A stretch of DNA of 64,000 nucleotides from an uncultured Erythrobacter sp. (GCA_947501215.1 CANMUS010000002.1:248001-312000), one strand, 5' to 3'. Numbered from the stretch's first letter, positions 17,697-26,471 are shown. Translations and numbers: made by a program. Notes: generated by a model not told the origin, from the letters alone.

Positions 17697-18463
17697 GCCG
17701 CAGCTTCCTCGAGGCACGCGGCAAAGGAAGCGAGAAGCTGCTCATCGCTTATCATTGCTTCGCGCAAATCAGCCGAGAGTTCGATGTGCGCAAAGCGTGC
17801 GCCGCCTTCCTTGCGCAGGGCCTTCCCTTGGGCATTGTCTTCGGCCCCCAATTCGTTCGTTTCCGCCGGGTACAATAGTACGGCGTGCGGAGCGAGAGCG
17901 CGGCTGAGGCAATCCGCAAGATCGAGTGTATCCAAACCGGGGGAAGGCGTTCCATTGCTCACTATGGCCGCAGCTTCTTCCGCACGCGCGGTAGAGCGTC
18001 TCGCGCCGTCGAAACCATGCAGTTGGACGACGAGGCCGTCCGGAAAGCGATCGGAAAATCCCAACGCGAATTGCGTGAACAGATGCTCGTCTTCACGCGC
18101 GACATCGAGCGCTTTGCAACCGTCGCTGCCGTCGCGTGCGACGGTGTTCTGCGCAGCAGCGGCCGCCCGGCTGCGCAGCAAAATACCCATCGCAAGCTCA
18201 CCCGTGCCGCGATCGTGAAAGGCGTGGGGGGCGGTGACGGCAAGCGGGACTGCCGCGCCATTGCGGAGCCGGTACTCGCCGCCGTCACCGCAATGGCGCG
18301 TGTCGCGCATCACGATGAACTTGTCCTCTTCAGTCCGGGTCAGGCCGAGGTTTGCCGCATCGCGCTCTTGCAGAGCTTCCTGCGCGAAAAACCCACGCGC
18401 CTTCTCGCTGCTGCATGCACAAGCCGAGAAGCCGGATAGCATGAGGATGGCCCAGCGGATCAC
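17693..18463 (-). CDS. lipoprotein with possible PghP/N-formylglutamate-amidohydrolase-like hydrolase fold
   Basis: 256 residues. The N-terminus MIRWAILMLSGFSACACSS looks like a lipoprotein signal with Cys15 as lipidation site (FSA-C). The mature part has a metallohydrolase-like layout: APHAFHDRGTGELAMGI near residue 78, DVAREDEHLF near 120, LVVQLHGFDGAR near 145 and FAHIELSADLREAM near 225. These resemble in spacing the zinc-hydrolase motifs of phage poly-gamma-glutamate hydrolase and N-formylglutamate amidohydrolase, but the match is partial and from memory. Translationally coupled on both sides (GTGA with the upstream gene, ATGA with the PgsB-like gene). A role in trimming or releasing the polymer, as CapD/PgdS do elsewhere, would fit. 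Function assignment is tentative. Confidence 0.7.
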   Translation of the reverse strand: MIRWAILMLSGFSACACSSEKARGFFAQEALQERDAANLGLTRTEEDKFIVMRDTRHCGDGGEYRLRNGAAVPLAVTAPHAFHDRGTGELAMGILLRSRAAAAAQNTVARDGSDGCKALDVAREDEHLFTQFALGFSDRFPDGLVVQLHGFDGARRSTARAEEAAAIVSNGTPSPGLDTLDLADCLSRALAPHAVLLYPAETNELGAEDNAQGKALRKEGGARFAHIELSADLREAMISDEQLLASFAACLEEAAA

Positions 18464-19224
18464 GATCCGGGCTCTCCGGCAGCTCTGTCGGCTTCGTAGA
18501 TCACGAGGGCATTGTAGTCGCGCCCTTCGATACCGACGGGACCGACAGGGCGCCAGAGATTACCGGCAAGATTAGCGATCTCGGACTCCGACAACATTTC
18601 TGGCGGGAACGGACTGAAGGCGGTCAGGGCCGCGCGCTCCTCACTGCTCCGACGCAGGAAGACGGCGCGCCCGTCACCGGCGGAAACGGGGCGCTGCTCG
18701 TAAAGCCGCGCATCGACGCCCGCGACCATGTTCTCGGCATCCTCAAGCGTCACTTCCACCCGCGTGAAAGGTTGATCGTCCTGGATAACGAGCTGATCCT
18801 GGCCCCAGATCTCCTGTCCGCTGGCGCGGTAGAACCGACGCGCGCGGCCGTCGGGCAGATATCCATCGTCACGGCCGGAGAGAAGTGTCCGCCGATACTC
18901 CGCAATTTCTGCGCCCTGCGCATCGAACAGGGCAACGCGCAACGTGTAGTACGCGCCTTCCGATGCTCTCGAGGGTTCTACCACTGCCGCATGCGCGAGA
19001 AGCTTCACCTCGTCGGCGGGCTGCGACAAGACGAAGGTCATCGGCCTGTCCCGCTCCAGCCGATAGGCGAGAGTCCGCCCTACGATGCGCAGGTCCATCT
19101 GAGTAGAATCCTGCGCGGCCACGAGATAGCGTGCCAATGGTACCGCCCAAGCCCATCCGCCATAGGCGGCGAGCGCCGCGAGGATCGCGAACACGATGCT
19201 ACGGCCGACGAAGGTCAGGCTCAT
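18460..19224 (-). CDS. membrane-anchored periplasmic protein of unknown function
   Basis: 254 residues. One N-terminal membrane segment (about 7-27, VGRSIVFAILAALAAYGGWAW) is followed by a soluble domain, presumably periplasmic. The domain is beta-rich in character (MDLRIVGRTLAYRLERDRPM, TFVLSQPADEVKLLAHA, YYTLRVALFDAQGAEIAEYR), resembling a carbohydrate-binding or jelly-roll type sandwich without a recognisable family. The frame is open to 19254, but ATG 19224 overlaps the PgsC-like stop by 4 bases. It sits between the PgsC-like and lipoprotein genes, where PgsA or PgsE-type accessory subunits would sit in a classical pgs operon; no CapA-type phosphoesterase motif is visible. Confidence 0.75.
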   Translation of the reverse strand: MSLTFVGRSIVFAILAALAAYGGWAWAVPLARYLVAAQDSTQMDLRIVGRTLAYRLERDRPMTFVLSQPADEVKLLAHAAVVEPSRASEGAYYTLRVALFDAQGAEIAEYRRTLLSGRDDGYLPDGRARRFYRASGQEIWGQDQLVIQDDQPFTRVEVTLEDAENMVAGVDARLYEQRPVSAGDGRAVFLRRSSEERAALTAFSPFPPEMLSESEIANLAGNLWRPVGPVGIEGRDYNALVIYEADRAAGEPGS

Positions 19225-21764
19225 TGCGCGACGCCTCCGTAGTTGAGCACCCACCCGATCGCGGAGCGGCGTCCGCTCGTAGCATTAAAGTAGCGCTCGG
19301 CCTGCGCCGGACGGGCTTCGTACCCTGCAAAGGCCCGGCTGCCGTCCGAAAGCTCGGTGCGAATGCCGGCTTCGCGCAAGGCCGATGCGAGGCCTCCGAG
19401 TTCGGAATACTCCGGCCCCAATACGTCCTGCACCAGCAGGACTTCGGGACGTCCTTCGGGAAAGGCAGAGCCCTTGGGTCGCTGGCGCAGGTGGAAGGAG
19501 AAGGCTTCCTCTTGCCCCTCCTGCTGTCGAACGATTTCCTGCCAGAGCACCGTCATAGCCGAGCGCGGCGAGCGGGAAAAACCGTCGGGCTGCGCTGCGA
19601 CCAGCAAAACATCGCTTGCCCAGTTGCGATGCACAGCGACACCGAGCCGGGCGGCCTTGCCATAGTCTTCCTCGCGCCAGGTAAGCACGCTCTTGGCGAG
19701 GGGCGCACCTTCGGCGAGGAAGATCTGGCCCTCGTCCCGCCGCGCCGAAAAGAGTGTCCAGTGATAGCGCCCTCCGAGCGTGCATCGCGCGACGCCGAAG
19801 CCTGCGATCGTGGCAGAGGCGCGTGCGTGGGTTGCAACTTGTCCTTGGCGGACTGAGGCGATGAAAGGCGCGGCGATTTCATACCGTACGAAGGCGAGGC
19901 GTTCGACTTCCCGCCATTTCGGATCCGCGTTGTCATTGGCCACGAGGCGACAGGCAGCATCGTCGCGCAAGCGTGGCAGACGCATCCTGGCGAGTTCTTC
20001 GAGCGCCGTGTCGCTCAGCGAAAGGACTGCACGGTCCCCGCCCCCATTGCGTGCACCGATATCGATGCCGGCGCGGATATCCGGCACTGCGGCCTCCAGG
20101 CTCGGAAGATCGAGGACCCCGGCCGATGCATTGGCATAGGCGATCTCGGACGTTTCGCCCGGACCGACCTGTAATTCGAGCAGGACGGTGTCGCTGGCGT
20201 CGGCGAATACATCGGCAACACTGAGCCCAGCGATCGTCCCAGTGCCTCCGGGCGCCGATATAACGAGCCACCGTGCATCGAGCTGTCGCCTTAGTGCCAA
20301 GGCGGCCACGCCGAGACCGGGCCAGCTTGCCGGATCCCGCAGAACGATAGCTGCATCTCGCGCTGCCGCCGGATCGAACAGCAGCATTTCGTGGCCGGCG
20401 TCGTCGGCCCGGACAATCGCCAGCCGACCATCGCCGACCGCCATCAACCGCCAGCCCTCTGCCTGCATGTCGAAATCGGGAGAGGATGCGGGCACCCCTT
20501 GCTGCAAGGCATAGACCAGCTCCGCCAGATCTTCACGCGCAGTATCCGACAATGGCGCCGCCTTGCCCGAGACCCTGCGGATATGCGCGTCGCCGATTGC
20601 GTTCACGACAAGCATCTCGATGCGCTCTTCGCTGCGAGACACCCCGTCCACTTCGGCCCTCTGCTCGCCGCCTGGGACCCGCGAGACCGCCGCCGAGAGC
20701 GCGAAGCCGACGATATTGCCGAAGACGGCGCCCATGAAGCTCACCTGCAGGGTCGAACGGGCGAGACGCGGGAAGATGTTCTTGTCGTGTGCCTTGATCG
20801 CAATGAGCGTGGAGAGAAGGTAACCGAAGCCGTAAAAGTCGGTCGTCTTCACATCGTAGCCCTGCCAGACGATGAACCAGCCCAGCGCCATCTTCCAGGC
20901 GAAGCTGATGTTGAAGAACAGCAGCAGTTTGCGCCCGCCCTCGATCGTCGCATTGGCCATGCTCGGCAGCTTCAGGACGAGCCGCGCAATCACGTAGATC
21001 ACGATCGCTTCGAGGAAAGAGGTGACGATCTTGGTCGGCTGATACCATTGCAGCGCAATCAGCGCCGGGATCAGGATGCCCGAGAAATCCCAGCCATAGC
21101 GCACGTTCATATGGCTGGCGATCAATGCCGTCAGCGTCAGGATGATATAGGCCTTCGGGCTGGCCAGGATCGAGCTGGCAAGCCCTTCGTACATATAGGT
21201 CACCGCGCTCATGCGGAAATTGGTGAACTCCATCAGGCCGTAGCGGACCACCAGATAGGTGATTCCCATCGTCACCACGGCAGCGCCCAGCCCGCGCACC
21301 AGCCCCGGCTTCCAGAACTGGTTGGCCAGCAGCGAGATGATGACGAGGCCGAAGCTCTGGAGATTGTCGCGCCAGTCGAAGCGGCGGTCGAAATTGGTCT
21401 CCAGCCAGCCGGCAAACTCCGGCAGGATATAGCCATCCATCACCAGGCGCACGGCAATGCTGGCGAGGATGAGCCCCATGAACCGGTCGCGGCCGAACAG
21501 GCTGGGATAGCGACCGCGGCTCAGCTTTTCGGAGAACACCCACACCAGCACATAGGCGAGTACGGCTTCAAAGATGATCACGAAGCCGGCCACCGGCTTC
21601 ACGATCAGCAACGGCACGATATAGCCCGGCACGACCAGGCCGGAGAGGACCCAGCCGTAGCGCAGGTTGAAAAAGCACAGCACGAACACCCCGACCCACA
21701 CGGTCGTGATGATCGAGCTTACGAGGCCGCCCTCGGGGAATATGGCGAGCGGGAAAAGGCTCAT
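19221..21764 (-). CDS. tandem-PgsC/CapC membrane protein with large C-terminal domain
   Basis: 847 residues. The first 360 contain two successive copies of the roughly 150-residue PgsC/CapC membrane fold. Copy 1 (about 17-174) has NLRYGWVLSGLVVPGYIV at 33-50 and FGLVIISLLANQFWKPGLVR at 138-157. Copy 2 (about 205-360) has NVRYGWDFSGILIPALIA at 220-237 and FGYLLSTLIAIKAHDKN at 313-329. Classical PgsC is a single copy. Residues 365-847 form a soluble domain I do not recognise; it has several Tyr/Trp-rich strands and the stretch VAVHRNWASDVLLVAAQPDG. PgsC partners PgsB at the membrane in polymer synthesis and export. Both ends overlap neighbouring genes by 4 bases. Confidence 0.85.
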   Translation of the reverse strand: MSLFPLAIFPEGGLVSSIITTVWVGVFVLCFFNLRYGWVLSGLVVPGYIVPLLIVKPVAGFVIIFEAVLAYVLVWVFSEKLSRGRYPSLFGRDRFMGLILASIAVRLVMDGYILPEFAGWLETNFDRRFDWRDNLQSFGLVIISLLANQFWKPGLVRGLGAAVVTMGITYLVVRYGLMEFTNFRMSAVTYMYEGLASSILASPKAYIILTLTALIASHMNVRYGWDFSGILIPALIALQWYQPTKIVTSFLEAIVIYVIARLVLKLPSMANATIEGGRKLLLFFNISFAWKMALGWFIVWQGYDVKTTDFYGFGYLLSTLIAIKAHDKNIFPRLARSTLQVSFMGAVFGNIVGFALSAAVSRVPGGEQRAEVDGVSRSEERIEMLVVNAIGDAHIRRVSGKAAPLSDTAREDLAELVYALQQGVPASSPDFDMQAEGWRLMAVGDGRLAIVRADDAGHEMLLFDPAAARDAAIVLRDPASWPGLGVAALALRRQLDARWLVISAPGGTGTIAGLSVADVFADASDTVLLELQVGPGETSEIAYANASAGVLDLPSLEAAVPDIRAGIDIGARNGGGDRAVLSLSDTALEELARMRLPRLRDDAACRLVANDNADPKWREVERLAFVRYEIAAPFIASVRQGQVATHARASATIAGFGVARCTLGGRYHWTLFSARRDEGQIFLAEGAPLAKSVLTWREEDYGKAARLGVAVHRNWASDVLLVAAQPDGFSRSPRSAMTVLWQEIVRQQEGQEEAFSFHLRQRPKGSAFPEGRPEVLLVQDVLGPEYSELGGLASALREAGIRTELSDGSRAFAGYEARPAQAERYFNATSGRRSAIGWVLNYGGVAQ

Positions 21765-22147
21765 CCGGCGTTCGCGGCTCCTTGTCCGAGGGCGCCCGCG
21801 ATATTGTGCACGAGCCAGCTCGGCTCGACCGGCTTGCGGGCGATGGCAACGACACCGAGCGCACGGAATTCATCGGATACGGCGTTGCCCGCAGTCGAGG
21901 AGATGACGATTACCGGAGGACGAGCCTCGCCCTGTTCGTTAAGGACGCGCAGGAAACGCACTCCGTCCATTTTAGGCATCACGAGGTCGAGTACGACCAG
22001 ATCGATCCCACCCTCGGCCAGCCTCGCCAGAGCGGCTTCGCCATCGGGTACGGTCGATACCTCGTAACCCTCGACTTCCAGCGTGATCTGCAAGAGACTG
22101 GCGAGGATTTCGTCATCGTCAACGATGAGGATATGCAACAAAGTCAT
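21761..22147 (-). CDS. stand-alone response-regulator receiver
   Basis: 128 residues forming only a receiver domain: LIVDDDEILAS with the acidic pocket, phospho-acceptor Asp near residue 53 in LVVLDLVMPKMDGVRFL, Ser/Thr in VISSTAG and the conserved Lys in ARKPVEP. No output domain. The start overlaps the stop of the CHASE2 protein, and its stop overlaps the PgsC-like start, each by 4 bases. It is therefore built in between sensor and polymer machinery and may control it by protein contact, in the way PilZ- or receiver-only proteins control exopolysaccharide synthases. That role is inferred. Confidence 0.9.
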   Translation of the reverse strand: MTLLHILIVDDDEILASLLQITLEVEGYEVSTVPDGEAALARLAEGGIDLVVLDLVMPKMDGVRFLRVLNEQGEARPPVIVISSTAGNAVSDEFRALGVVAIARKPVEPSWLVHNIAGALGQGAANAG

Positions 22148-24741
22148 CCGATGCGCCTTAGTTTTACGTTAAATCCGAATCCATTGGCCTCGCGGCCCCA
22201 GTAGGAGACGCTGCCGCCCCACTTGGCGGTGCGAGCGATGCCGCGATTGATCTGGCGGTACTCGCCCACCGACTGGTCCTCGCCCTTGGTGAGCAGATAG
22301 ACGAGCCGACCGAAACCGATCCCGAAACCGCCGGCAATATGGACCTGCGTTTCGGTATTTTTCTCTTCGAGCCGGACCTTCACCGTCTCGCCTTGCGGCG
22401 TATCGGCCACCACGACGCGCAGCATGGCTTCCAGCATGTCGCCCAATGCACGCGGCTCGGCGATGGTGAAGCCGCTCATCGCCGGCAGCTGAATGTCGAT
22501 CCCGACTTCCAGCTCCTCGGCCAACTCGGCGGTTTTCTCGAGCGTCTGGAGGACCAGCGCGCGCGCATCTACGGGATAACAGGCCTCGACCAGCTCCTCG
22601 TTCTCGCCTCTCACGAGCTGTGCAACTTCGTCCAGCCGCCCGGTCGCGCGGCGCGCCGCCTCGCCGATTCGCCCGACGATCGGGTTGATCTTGTCGGCGC
22701 CGACCCGCGGATCCCGCGCAAGGTCGGCGGCAAGCAGGATCGCCTCGAGATCGTTGCGAAGCTGGAGGTCGATGAAGAGCCCGACCGACTGGCGCAAGTC
22801 CGCCGCGGCGTGCAATTCGGTGATGTCGACCGCTTCGATCACGATCACCCGGTCCATGCCCCGCGCCATGCTATCGGGGGCTGCCACCCGCAGAATCCGC
22901 TCGACCGGACCGAACTGCCGCATCGGCAAGCGCATTTCACCGCCGCGGAACACCAATTCCTGCAGCAGGGCCTCCACCCGGACGACATCGAGCTGGGTCA
23001 GTGCCACGATCGCATCGACCAGCGGCGTCTCGTTCACGGCGATCTCGGCTTCGCGATAGAGGTCTTCCATCGCGCGGTTCGCATGGAGTGGCGATCCGAT
23101 AAGGTGGAAAATCATCACCGCGGTATCGATCGTGTCGAAACCGCGGCGGACCTGGTCGGATTCACGAGCGACAAGCGAGACCGCGCTGGCGACCTTCTCG
23201 TCGATCGGGAGGTAGCGTTCCTCCTGTCGCTCGCGCGCATTGAGATCTCCGCGCCAGCGAAACAGCTCGCGGAAGGAAGCGGCGGCTGCGCGCACCAATA
23301 GTCCGCGCTTGCCGCTGCGCCCGCCAGGGGGAACAGCGTAGAGCCAGAAGAGGTTGCGCTCGGCCCCGCCGATCCAGGTCAGCCGCGCCTCGCAGCCCCA
23401 GCCAGGCACCAGAGCGGCGGCATCGAAGCCGACGTGCCGTCCACGCATTTTCGCGAGTTCTTTCGATAGCTCGGCAGTATCCATCGCGATATCGTCGAGC
23501 TTGGCGTCGATAGCGCTCACGAGCTGCAGTTCGCCGGTGCGGGTTAGCTCTAGCAGCAGGCTTTTCTCGACCCCCGCGATGCGCGCCGTCGGATCGACAA
23601 ATTGCGGCAGCCTTGCTCCTTCGCGCAGGGCCGAGCGATGCACCGAATGCTGGACCGCGCGCGCTGCAACTCGTTCCAGCCGGTTATCCTGGCGGCGCTC
23701 GCGAATGAGAATGCGCTGGATGGCAATGATCCAAGGGGCCAGCAGCAGCGCCGTCATCGGCAGCAGGCGCCCGGCGAATTCGAGCGCGAGCCAACCGCCG
23801 GCGGCGATCAGCACGCTGGCAATGAACGAAACGCGCAGGATAAGCTGCTTTGGATCGCTTCGGCGATAGGTGATCGCCAATGCCAACCCGACAGCGAGCA
23901 GCAAGATCCAGCTGTTCCAAGCGGCTGCACGGACGACCTGCCGACCGGTCCGCAAATCATGGACTGCATGGGCGCGGAAGATCGCTTCGGACATGGTGCG
24001 CATGTCGGGATCGCGTGGCGTAGCAAGCGAAAGCTCGAGCGCGGACGATGGTGCGACCAGGGCCACGGTTCCGGCAAGGTCGGCAGCCGAAAAATCGCCT
24101 GAGACCAATTGGCTCGCCGGAATGACGGGGATCGACTGCGCCCGCGGCATGCGAACCAGGAACTCGCCCTCGCTTGGCTCGACACCGGCCAGCGCGGCTT
24201 CGAAGGATGGCATGACAGTTCCGCCACCCGACAGGCCGCGATACTGGCTGCGCTGAATTCCATATTCGGAGGGCGCAAGATTGGAAGCCGCTCGAACTGC
24301 GCCAAGCTCGGGGCCATCGGGTGTGGAATCGAACCGCCAGCGTCCGCTGAGGGGCACTTTGTCGGCGCTTCGGCCCACTATCACCGGCACGCTCGCTCCC
24401 GGCCCCGGCGTGTCGCGGGCGCCGAGGTAGCCGATCCGCTCGATACCCGACCCGGCAAGGACGCGGTTGAGATCAGCGAAGCGGTCCGCTCCTATTGCGA
24501 CGAAGCGCGGATCGCGTTCCACTACGACCACCGTGGGGGCCGTGGCACTCCCGACGACAGCAAGGCGATCGAAAATCCGCCCGTCGATATCGCGAAAGAC
24601 CTGCGCCTGGTGGAGGATGCCGAGCAGGATCACGGTCATCATCGGCAGGAGCACGCTGGCAAACCGCTCGCGTGTGAGCACGCGCGCGCTGCGCGAAGCA
24701 GTCACCTTGTGGGGGAGTGCAAGAGAGCCGAGCGACGCCAC
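22144..24741 (-). CDS. CHASE2-domain membrane sensor with degenerate histidine-kinase core
   Basis: 865 residues: TM1 (about 27-45), a periplasmic CHASE2-type domain (about 46-268, DGRIFDRLAVVGS at its start), three further TMs (about 274-291, 302-321, 327-345), a PAS-like region (about 525-645) and a HisKA/HATPase-like C-terminus. The H-box position reads LFIDLQLRNDLEAILLAADL, with Leu where the phospho-accepting His should be. The N-box (LGDMLEAMLRVVV) lacks its Asn, and the G/D-box reads HIAGGFGIGFGRLVYLL with Ala in place of the ATP-binding Asp. It therefore looks like a pseudokinase. It heads the six-gene PgsB/PgsC operon. The GTG at 24741 is the longest start; an in-frame GTG at 24705 is also possible. 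Confidence 0.8.
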   Translation of the reverse strand: MASLGSLALPHKVTASRSARVLTRERFASVLLPMMTVILLGILHQAQVFRDIDGRIFDRLAVVGSATAPTVVVVERDPRFVAIGADRFADLNRVLAGSGIERIGYLGARDTPGPGASVPVIVGRSADKVPLSGRWRFDSTPDGPELGAVRAASNLAPSEYGIQRSQYRGLSGGGTVMPSFEAALAGVEPSEGEFLVRMPRAQSIPVIPASQLVSGDFSAADLAGTVALVAPSSALELSLATPRDPDMRTMSEAIFRAHAVHDLRTGRQVVRAAAWNSWILLLAVGLALAITYRRSDPKQLILRVSFIASVLIAAGGWLALEFAGRLLPMTALLLAPWIIAIQRILIRERRQDNRLERVAARAVQHSVHRSALREGARLPQFVDPTARIAGVEKSLLLELTRTGELQLVSAIDAKLDDIAMDTAELSKELAKMRGRHVGFDAAALVPGWGCEARLTWIGGAERNLFWLYAVPPGGRSGKRGLLVRAAAASFRELFRWRGDLNARERQEERYLPIDEKVASAVSLVARESDQVRRGFDTIDTAVMIFHLIGSPLHANRAMEDLYREAEIAVNETPLVDAIVALTQLDVVRVEALLQELVFRGGEMRLPMRQFGPVERILRVAAPDSMARGMDRVIVIEAVDITELHAAADLRQSVGLFIDLQLRNDLEAILLAADLARDPRVGADKINPIVGRIGEAARRATGRLDEVAQLVRGENEELVEACYPVDARALVLQTLEKTAELAEELEVGIDIQLPAMSGFTIAEPRALGDMLEAMLRVVVADTPQGETVKVRLEEKNTETQVHIAGGFGIGFGRLVYLLTKGEDQSVGEYRQINRGIARTAKWGGSVSYWGREANGFGFNVKLRRIG

Positions 24742-24902
24742 GTCAGATGCGATATGCGGCGCGGCCGAAGGCTTTCGGGAGCACGCGCAGGCTGGCGCGA
24801 AAACCGATCATCGTGGCCCCCGTGAAAAGCTATCAGGGCAGACCGCCTGCCCGGCGATGCCGGGTCGTCACCCGCCACAAGGCTTTCCTAGGGGAAACAG
24901 GG

Positions 24903-24917
24903 TTAATTTTGCGTTAG
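24903..24917. promoter_or_regulatory. candidate CtrA-like site upstream of PgsB/PgsC operon
   Basis: TTAA-N7-TTAG, one base from the CtrA full site, about 160 bases before the GTG of the CHASE2 gene. Read on the minus strand it contains TTAACC. It is the only such element seen in the 264-base gap between this operon and rho. Low-information motif, so only suggestive. Confidence 0.35.
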
Positions 24918-24966
24918 AGCAGTTCGCCTGCCGCTATCGCGAAGCTGGCAGCGGGACCGGCATTAG

Positions 24967-24994
24967 GGAGGGCATGCCTAATGGCCCGCCCTCC
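24967..24994 (-). terminator. stem-loop downstream of rho
   Basis: GGAGGGC (24967-24973) and GCCCTCC (24988-24994) form a 7-base perfect stem with a 14-base loop, starting 12 bases after the rho stop. There is no T-run on either strand, so it may act as an mRNA end-stabilising hairpin or weak terminator. Confidence 0.4.
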
Positions 24995-25005
24995 TTGACG
25001 CAAAC

Positions 25006-26271
25006 CTACTGGTTCATGTTCGCGAAGAAGTCTTCGTTGGTTTTGGAATCCTTCATCTTGTCGAGCAGGAATTCCATCGCATCGACGGTGCCCATCTGCA
25101 TGAGGATCCGGCGCAGGACCCACATCTTCGACAGCTGGCCCTGATCGACCAGCAGCTCTTCCTTGCGGGTGCCGGACTTGCCGACGTCGAGCGCCGGGAA
25201 GATGCGCTTGTCGGCGACCTTGCGATCGAGCACGATTTCGCTGTTGCCCGTCCCCTTGAACTCTTCGAAGATGACCTCGTCCATGCGACTGCCGGTATCG
25301 ATCAGCGCGGTGGCGATGATGGAGAGCGAGCCGCCCTCCTCGATATTGCGCGCCGCACCGAAGAAGCGCTTCGGGCGCTGCAGGGCATTGGCGTCGACAC
25401 CGCCGGTCAGCACCTTGCCAGAGCTCGGCACCACTGTGTTGTAAGCGCGGCCCAGACGGGTGATCGAGTCAAGTAGGATCACCACATCCTTTTTGTGCTC
25501 GACGAGGCGCTTGGCCTTCTCGATCACCATTTCCGCCACCTGGACGTGCCGATTGGCCGGCTCGTCGAAGGTCGAGGAGATGACCTCGCCATTGACCGAA
25601 CGCTGCATGTCGGTGACTTCCTCGGGTCGCTCGTCCACGAGCAGGACCAGCAGGAAGACTTCCGGGTGATTGTCGGTGATCGCCTTGGCGATGTTCTGCA
25701 GCAGCACCGTCTTACCCGTGCGCGGCGGGGCGACGATCAGCGCGCGCTGACCCTTGCCCTGCGGCGAGATAATATCGATGACGCGGGCCGACTTGTCCTT
25801 CACCGTCGGATCGAGCGTGTCGAGCGTCAGCTTCTCTTCGGGATAGAGCGGCGTGAGATTGTCGAAATTGGTGCGCGTGCGGACCTGATCAGGATCTTCG
25901 TAATTGACGGTCGTCAGCCCGGTCAGTGCGAAATAGCGCTCGCCTTCCTGCGGCGCGCGGATCTGGCCTTCGACGGTATCGCCGGTGCGCAGGCCCCATT
26001 TGCGGATCTGGTTGGGCGAGACGTAGATATCGTCGGGACCTGCGAGGTAATTCGCTTCCGGGCTACGCAGGAAGCCGAAGCCGTCCTGCAGCACCTCGAT
26101 GGTGCCGATGCCCATGATTTCCTCGTCATATTCCTCGTCGTCGGCGAGTTCGCGCAGGATGCAGAACATCAGGTCCTGGCGGCGCATAGTGCCGGCCGCT
26201 TCGACGCCCAGTTCCTCGGCCATCGCGACCAGATCTGCCGGGGCTTTTGCTTTCAAATCCTTGAGATGCAT
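25006..26271 (-). CDS. rho: transcription termination factor Rho
   Basis: 421 residues, the full family length. It has an N-terminal helical region ([20 protein letters not shown]), an RNA-binding cold-shock-like domain ([20 protein letters not shown]), the P-loop [12 protein letters not shown] near residue 180, [13 protein letters not shown], and the Q- and R-loop region [21 protein letters not shown] hexameric RNA helicase that terminates untranslated transcripts. About 200 bases of noncoding DNA precede it before hemJ; rho leaders are often autoregulated, but I see no defined structure. rho-hemJ-hemE next to the origin is the typical alphaproteobacterial order. Confidence 0.98.
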   Translation of the reverse strand: MHLKDLKAKAPADLVAMAEELGVEAAGTMRRQDLMFCILRELADDEEYDEEIMGIGTIEVLQDGFGFLRSPEANYLAGPDDIYVSPNQIRKWGLRTGDTVEGQIRAPQEGERYFALTGLTTVNYEDPDQVRTRTNFDNLTPLYPEEKLTLDTLDPTVKDKSARVIDIISPQGKGQRALIVAPPRTGKTVLLQNIAKAITDNHPEVFLLVLLVDERPEEVTDMQRSVNGEVISSTFDEPANRHVQVAEMVIEKAKRLVEHKKDVVILLDSITRLGRAYNTVVPSSGKVLTGGVDANALQRPKRFFGAARNIEEGGSLSIIATALIDTGSRMDEVIFEEFKGTGNSEIVLDRKVADKRIFPALDVGKSGTRKEELLVDQGQLSKMWVLRRILMQMGTVDAMEFLLDKMKDSKTNEDFFANMNQ

Positions 26272-26471
26272 GATGTTTACTCGGTATTTGGCTAGGGATG
26301 GCCGGCAGGTCGGTATGTCCGTGCGGTTGGCATGGGACTGGGCTTGGAGAAAGCGGACCCGGCCCTGTCTGATGCAAGGCCTTCAGCCGGATTGATGGGC
26401 GTTCAAATACGGGGCCTGCGCGAAGCCGTCAATTCGGAATCAGGCCCTGTCAGCATCAGGCCATACGGCGC

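Noticed and set aside
20391..22067. A 558-codon plus-strand open frame opposite the tandem PgsC gene
   Set aside because: Translation is His/Asp/Arg/Gln-rich low-complexity; the minus-strand frame has membrane helices and family motifs, so this is a shadow.
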